Shown here: positions 16,464 to 21,464 of the stretch, in pieces
Layout: every line of letters starts with the position of its first letter
Position numbering within the stretch: position 1 is the stretch's first letter
Source of the DNA: Candidatus Epulonipiscium sp.
GTDB lineage: Bacteria; Bacillota_A; Clostridia; Lachnospirales; Cellulosilyticaceae
Length of the DNA: 21,464 nt
Direction: 5' to 3'
Assembly: GCA_012841565.1 (NCBI GenBank)
Contig: DUUM01000417.1
Span: 1 to 21,464 of the forward strand
The notes under the pieces: generated by a model
Database searches by the model: none
Seen by the model: only the letters and a program-made list of their open reading frames with translations
Told to the model about the DNA's origin: nothing
Translations under genes and position numbers: made by a program

Positions 16464-17732
16464 CTATTTATCTCGCTCGTAGTAAGTTTTGCCTACTAAT
16501 TCATCCGGTAAATACTGCTGGTCTACGTAATGGTTAGGATAATCATGGGGGTATTTGTAGCCCGTCCCTCTTCCTAGCTTAGCAGCTCCTTTATAATGAG
16601 CATCCCTAAGATGGGATGGTAAACTATCAATTTGAACATCTTTCACATCTTGCATGGCCCGATCAATGGCTACGCAGGCCGAGTTACTCTTAGGAGCCAG
16701 GGCTATGTAAGTAGCCGCTTGTGAGAGTATAATACGCCCCTCTGGCATGCCTATTCGTTCTAGTGCCAGCATTGCATTGGTCGCCACTACCAAGGCCTGT
16801 GGATCTGCATTACCGACGTCCTCGCATGCAGCAATAATAATCCGCCTAGCAATAAATTTCGGATCCTCACCTGCATAAATCATCCGAGCTAAATAATAAA
16901 CAGTCGCATCAGGATCAGATCCTCTCATACTTTTTATAAAGGCAGAAATCGTATCATAATGCTGATCACCACTTTTATCATAACCAATGGCTCTTTTTTG
17001 TATACATTCCTGAGCGACTTCCAAAGTAATCTCAATTTTCCCATCATTATTTCTCTCGGTTGTTGTAACAGCAAGTTCTATTGCATTTAAGGCTGCCCTA
17101 GCATCTCCATTAGAAACTGCCGCTAAAAATTCTAGTGCTGCATCATTAATAATTGCTCCATAAACCCCAAGGCCTTTTTCCTCATTATTAAGCGCTTGGG
17201 TAATGAGCTCTTTAATATCTTCTTTGGTTAACGGATGTAATTCAAATACCTGGGACCTCGAAAGCAAGGCCCCATTTACCTCAAAATAAGGATTTTCCGT
17301 TGTAGCCCCTATGAGTATAACCGTTCCGTCCTCTACATGAGGAAGCAGTGCATCCTGCTGAGCTTTATTAAACCTATGGATCTCATCCACAAAAAGAATG
17401 GTCTTACTCCCCGTCATGCCATATGCCGTCTTTGCATTGGCAACCGCCTCTACAATATCTTTTTTGCCCGATGTGGTTGCATTTAACTCTACAAAATTAG
17501 CCTTAGTTGTATTAGCTATAATCTGCGCCAAGGTAGTCTTTCCCGTTCCCGGAGGCCCATAAAAAATAATAGACCTCAGCTGATCCGATGCAATGGCTCT
17601 ATATAATAATTTATCTTTAGCAATAATATGTTCTTGGCCTACGAAGTCCTCTAACGTTAGAGGCCTGATCCTTGCGGCTAAAGGAGATTCTTTCTTTCTA
17701 TTCTTACTGTGCATATAGTCAAATAAATCCAT
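16464..17732 (-). CDS. rarA: Replication-associated recombination ATPase RarA/MgsA
   Basis: A 422-residue AAA+ ATPase related to clamp loaders that acts at stalled replication forks. Walker A is GPPGTGKTT (59-67), Walker B is FVDEIHRFNK with D116-E117, sensor 1 is in IGATTENPYF and the arginine finger is in LLSRSQVFEL. The C-terminal half carries the conserved RGSDPDATVYYLARMIYAGEDP-type tetramerisation region (near 270-290). The ATG follows GAGGGGTG. An extended -10 box lies about 36 bases upstream, and an inverted repeat abuts the -35 position. The TAG stop touches the spoVB stop on the other strand. Confidence 0.95.
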   Translation of the reverse strand: MDLFDYMHSKNRKKESPLAARIRPLTLEDFVGQEHIIAKDKLLYRAIASDQLRSIIFYGPPGTGKTTLAQIIANTTKANFVELNATTSGKKDIVEAVANAKTAYGMTGSKTILFVDEIHRFNKAQQDALLPHVEDGTVILIGATTENPYFEVNGALLSRSQVFELHPLTKEDIKELITQALNNEEKGLGVYGAIINDAALEFLAAVSNGDARAALNAIELAVTTTERNNDGKIEITLEVAQECIQKRAIGYDKSGDQHYDTISAFIKSMRGSDPDATVYYLARMIYAGEDPKFIARRIIIAACEDVGNADPQALVVATNAMLALERIGMPEGRIILSQAATYIALAPKSNSACVAIDRAMQDVKDVQIDSLPSHLRDAHYKGAAKLGRGTGYKYPHDYPNHYVDQQYLPDELVGKTYYERDK

Positions 17733-17767
17733 ATTGTCACCCCTCTGGTCTTTTGGTTGTTTCTTTT

Positions 17768-17776
17768 ATTATATCA
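17768..17776 (-). promoter_or_regulatory. Extended -10 promoter of rarA
   Basis: TGATATAAT on the minus strand, about 36 bases from the rarA ATG. Its -35 position (about 17790-17795, TTTCCC on the minus strand) falls on the end of the 27-bp inverted repeat, so any contact there comes from repeat DNA. Confidence 0.5.
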
Positions 17777-17782
17777 TACTCC

Positions 17783-17879
17783 GCATTACGGGAAAAATAA
17801 AAGTGGTTTCCGCAACACAACTTCCTACGTCGTCGAAAGTTGCGGAAACCACTTTTATTTTTCCCTATTTCGCCGAATG
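17783..17879. repeat. Inverted-repeat element with 27-bp perfect arms
   Basis: Bases 17790-17816 and 17839-17865 are perfect 27-base inverted copies around a 22-base spacer. Outside them gcatt (17783) and aatgc (17875-17879) pair again after an offset, giving an element of about 97 bases. It lies between the rarA promoter and a GC-rich linker. There is no U-run and no obvious coding gene before it, so a simple terminator is unlikely. It could be a miniature mobile element or a structured RNA. No clear target duplication was found. Confidence 0.75.
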
Positions 17880-17984
17880 CCTCAACTCCCCCCAAGACCC
17901 GAGAGCCCAGAGACAGTCCCCACGTCTTAGGTCTTAGGTACTAGATCTTAGCTCTACCCACAAAAGCGCCGGCACGGCGCTGGG
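17880..17984. other. GC-rich repeat-containing linker
   Basis: This stretch has far more G+C than its surroundings and no gene. It contains a tandem gtcttag repeat (17924-17937) followed by a related atcttag, the word gagacagtcccc, and a 7-pair hairpin (agcgccg 17965-17971 with cggcgct 17975-17981). Words like gagacagtcccc resemble palindromic repeats that some clostridial and bacillar genomes carry near IS200/RAYT-type transposases, but this is only a resemblance from memory. Confidence 0.5.
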
Positions 17985-18228
17985 GTGGGGATGTTTCACA
18001 TACGCCAGCAAGGCTGTGGGATATCAATAAGCGCATGGTTACAAGAATTTCGTAAAAGTACTCTGCGAGCCAGGATATGATTGCCGTGAAAAAAGTCAGT
18101 TGTTTGAGCGCAGCGAGTTCTGACTTTTAGGCAATCATATCCTGGCTCGCAGTTAGTACTTTACGAAATTCTTGTACATAAGCGTTTGATATCCCACAGC
18201 CTTGCGGCACCCACTCAAACTCCCCATC
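17985..18228. repeat. Long hairpin element between rarA and lysA
   Basis: Near-perfect inverted arms of about 90 bases. Paired blocks are 18009-18027 with 18186-18204 (19 pairs), 18040-18054 with 18162-18176 (15), 18063-18085 with 18130-18152 (23) and 18091-18099 with 18120-18128 (9), separated by small bulges. The loop holds tttgagcgcagcgagtt. Weaker pairing continues outward through tgggga and tcccca. It has no coding frame and no U-run. The bulges fall at different places in the two arms, as in an evolved RNA or DNA hairpin rather than a fresh duplication. It is probably a repeated non-coding element (MITE- or bcr-like) of unknown family. Confidence 0.85.
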
Positions 18229-18265
18229 TTCAGCCAAAACCCCAAGCGACACCACTCTTTTTTTC

Positions 18266-18293
18266 TTGACATATAGCCCTTATATGTTATAGT
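18266..18293 (+). promoter_or_regulatory. lysA promoter with internal palindrome
   Basis: A consensus TTGACA (18266-18271), 16-base spacer and TATAGT (18288-18293). Within it acatata (18269-18275) and tatatgt (18281-18287) are a perfect 7-base inverted repeat around gccct, spanning the space between the boxes. A dimeric repressor there would cover the promoter. RNA would start near 18300, leaving about 20 bases of leader with AGGAGG at 18304-18309, which leaves no room for a lysine riboswitch. Confidence 0.75.
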
Positions 18294-18319
18294 AAATTAA
18301 AAAAGGAGGCCACTATTTT

Positions 18320-19585
18320 ATGTTAGATAATAATGAGAAATTTACAAATAAATATAATTTTTATGGAAAATACACGCCACAGGAACTGCTTGATACTCAC
18401 GGAAGCCCCTTATATGTTTATAATGAAGTTATTTTAAGAGAAAGATGTCGGGAATTAAAGAACCTTGTATCATACAAAAACTTTACCCCACATTATTCCG
18501 TAAAAGCTAATTCAAACTTACATTTATTAGGCATTATAAGAGAAGAAGGACTTCATGCTGATGTTATGTCCCCTGGAGAACTTTATGTTGCTTTAAAGGC
18601 AGGATTTAAAAGTGATGAACTCTTTTTTATTCCCAACAACGTTAGTGATAATGAAATGCAATATGCCATTGATTATAATATTTTAACGAGTATGGATTCT
18701 GTTTCACAACTCGTAAGATACGGCAAACTGAACCCAGGTGGAAAAGTTGCTATACGTTTTAACCCTGGTGTTGGTGCTGGTCATTGTGACAAGGTCGTTA
18801 CAGGTGGCGAAAACACTAAATTCGGCGTCAATATAGCTGATATCGATCAGGTAAAACGTACCCTTGAAGAATATAATCTTACCCTTACAGGTATTAACCA
18901 GCATATTGGGTCACTTTTTATGGAAAGTACGCCTTATATCGATGGGATTAAATCTATTCTAACTATTGCTAAGCAATTTGATGATCTTGAGTTTGTAGAT
19001 CTTGGTGGTGGATTTGGGATTCCTTATCATAAACAAGACGGGGAAGAAAGACTTGACCTAAAGCTACTTGGACAGGAGCTAGATAAGGTTATCAATGAAT
19101 TTGTACTAGATTATGGCAAAGAAATTAATATCCAAATCGAACCAGGCCGTTATATCTCTGCTGAGTGCGGCGTCCTACTAGGGACCGTCAATACCATTAA
19201 ACACAGTTATAACAGAAAGTATGTAGGAACTGATTTAGGATTTAATATCCTTCAGCGCCCTATACTATATGGTTCTCATCATGATATAGAGGTTTATCCT
19301 CAAAACGAACCATCTTTACTTCCTGGCGGTTCTCCAAAAACAGAAGTCGTTACTGTTGTTGGAAACATTTGTGAAAGCGGAGACATTCTTGCAGAAAACC
19401 GAACCCTTCCTGAAATATTTGAAGGTGATATTCTTGGCGTTATGGATGCGGGCGCCTATGCTTTTTCTATGGCTTCTAATTACAACAATAGACTTCGTCC
19501 TGCTGAGATCCTAATTTCAGCTGACGGCCATAAAAATCTTATTCGTAAAAGAGATACCCTAGAAGATATCGTTCGTCATTTTTAA
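18320..19585 (+). CDS. lysA: Diaminopimelate decarboxylase
   Basis: A 421-residue fold-type III PLP enzyme that converts meso-diaminopimelate to lysine, the last step of lysine synthesis. PLP-binding Lys62 lies in HYSVKANSN. The glycine loop LGGGFGIPY (about 228-236), EPGRYISAECG (274-284), Cys351 in GNICESGDILAEN, and DAGAYAFSMASNYNNR (376-391) are all present. The ATG comes 10 bases after AGGAGG. The gene stands alone with its own strong promoter and a terminator shared with yajC, divergent from rarA. Other decarboxylases of the family (ornithine/arginine, carboxynorspermidine) differ in these motifs, so the call is firm. Confidence 0.95.
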   Translation: MLDNNEKFTNKYNFYGKYTPQELLDTHGSPLYVYNEVILRERCRELKNLVSYKNFTPHYSVKANSNLHLLGIIREEGLHADVMSPGELYVALKAGFKSDELFFIPNNVSDNEMQYAIDYNILTSMDSVSQLVRYGKLNPGGKVAIRFNPGVGAGHCDKVVTGGENTKFGVNIADIDQVKRTLEEYNLTLTGINQHIGSLFMESTPYIDGIKSILTIAKQFDDLEFVDLGGGFGIPYHKQDGEERLDLKLLGQELDKVINEFVLDYGKEINIQIEPGRYISAECGVLLGTVNTIKHSYNRKYVGTDLGFNILQRPILYGSHHDIEVYPQNEPSLLPGGSPKTEVVTVVGNICESGDILAENRTLPEIFEGDILGVMDAGAYAFSMASNYNNRLRPAEILISADGHKNLIRKRDTLEDIVRHF

Positions 19586-19614
19586 AAAGACTTAATTTAA
19601 ATAAATGCAAATAA

Positions 19615-19658
19615 AAAAGGTTTCTAAATGTAATTATAATTACACTTAGAAACCTTTT
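19615..19658 (-). terminator. Shared terminator between lysA and yajC
   Basis: A 21-pair stem (19615-19635 with 19638-19658) with a tiny loop. The single mismatch is A-C on the plus strand and G-U on the minus strand, and the minus side ends in six U residues. It is therefore stronger for tgt-yajC but usable for lysA too. Confidence 0.88.
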
Positions 19659-19665
19659 AAATTGC

Positions 19666-20010
19666 TTATTTTCCTTTTTCAGGTGTTTCTTCAATTACTT
19701 CTACTTTTTCTTCTTTAGCAACTGACAAATTCGGCTCTTTTACACTTGCTATTGCATTTTTTTCAACTGGGATACGTATTCCCTTGTTAAGTCCAAATTC
19801 AATGATAAATATGTTGTTTACAGAATCTATAACTTTACCATACATTCCAGCATTTGTAAGCACCATATCTCCAACTTTAATGGATGCCTGCATTTCTTGG
19901 ATTGCCTTTTCTCTTTTTCTTTGTGGGCGTACCATTATAAACCACATAACACCAAAAAGAAACGCAAAATAAATAATGATTCCATAAGGGCTGTTAAATA
20001 ATCCTTCCAT
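19666..20010 (-). CDS. yajC: Preprotein translocase accessory subunit YajC
   Basis: A 114-residue membrane protein that joins SecDF in the Sec protein-export system. One membrane helix (about 8-28, GIIIYFAFLFGVMWFIM) is followed by the hallmark VRPQRKREK and a small cytoplasmic beta domain (VGDMVLTNAGMYGKV). The C-terminus is a charged Glu/Lys tail. The ATG follows AGGAGG by 7 bases. It lies 23 bases after tgt, the usual tgt-yajC order, and probably shares its promoter. Confidence 0.95.
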   Translation of the reverse strand: MEGLFNSPYGIIIYFAFLFGVMWFIMVRPQRKREKAIQEMQASIKVGDMVLTNAGMYGKVIDSVNNIFIIEFGLNKGIRIPVEKNAIASVKEPNLSVAKEEKVEVIEETPEKGK

Positions 20011-20033
20011 TCTAATTCCTCCTAATTTTATAT

Positions 20034-21464
<1,431 letters not shown>

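Noticed and set aside
17790..17865. 27-bp inverted repeat as a terminator of rarA or lysA
   Set aside because: It lies upstream of both divergent genes, at their 5' ends, and no U-run follows.
18001..18210. CRISPR or tandem repeat array
   Set aside because: The repeats are inverted arms of one hairpin with no regular direct repeat and spacer pattern.
18240..18320. Lysine riboswitch or T-box before lysA
   Set aside because: The consensus promoter at 18266-18293 leaves a leader of about 20 bases, and no riboswitch core is visible upstream.

Overview
The window looks like chromosome from a low-GC, Gram-positive, anaerobic spore-former of the class Clostridia, most likely a cellulose- or hemicellulose-using member of the Lachnospirales. 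This rests on AT-rich DNA, strong AGGAGG-type ribosome sites, a SpoVB-type flippase, a RelQ-type alarmone synthetase and a plant-glycan sugar locus. No plasmid, phage or intact insertion sequence is visible, and no tRNA, rRNA or CRISPR array was seen.

Left part (1-2372): a DinG/YoaA-type helicase on the minus strand, closed by a strong terminator. Centre (2373-13014), all on the minus strand: a sugar utilisation locus. In transcription order it holds a LacI-family regulator, a sugar-binding lipoprotein, two ABC permeases, a GH1 beta-glucosidase, then after an AT-rich terminator a YicI-like GH31 alpha-xylosidase and a GH3 beta-glucosidase. No transporter ATPase is encoded here, so a shared one must serve. 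The two kinds of glycosidase together fit xyloglucan-derived oligosaccharides (isoprimeverose-type units): alpha-xylosidase removes the xylose and the beta-glucosidases cut the glucan backbone inside the cell. Three CG-centred operator-like sites lie upstream of lacI, one just downstream of a good sigma-A promoter. The GH3 gene has no usable start: homology runs about 20 codons upstream of its first ATG, into the GH31 stop region, without any start codon.

Middle (13311-17732): a decayed fragment of a CASTOR/POLLUX-type channel, a RelQ alarmone synthetase (minus), a SpoVB-like flippase (plus) and RarA (minus). The stop codons of spoVB and rarA abut with no base between them.

Right part (17733-21464): a 587-base divergent spacer between rarA and lysA packed with inverted repeats. 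These are a 27-bp-arm hairpin touching the rarA promoter, a GC-rich linker, and a hairpin element of about 200-250 bases, the best candidate here for an undescribed mobile or RNA element. Then come lysA, with a short leader and a palindrome inside its promoter, and the minus-strand tgt-yajC operon.

Several genes have a TTG or ATG lying inside or beside their own ribosome site. For these the start just downstream was chosen (GH31, second permease, binding protein, lacI, tgt).
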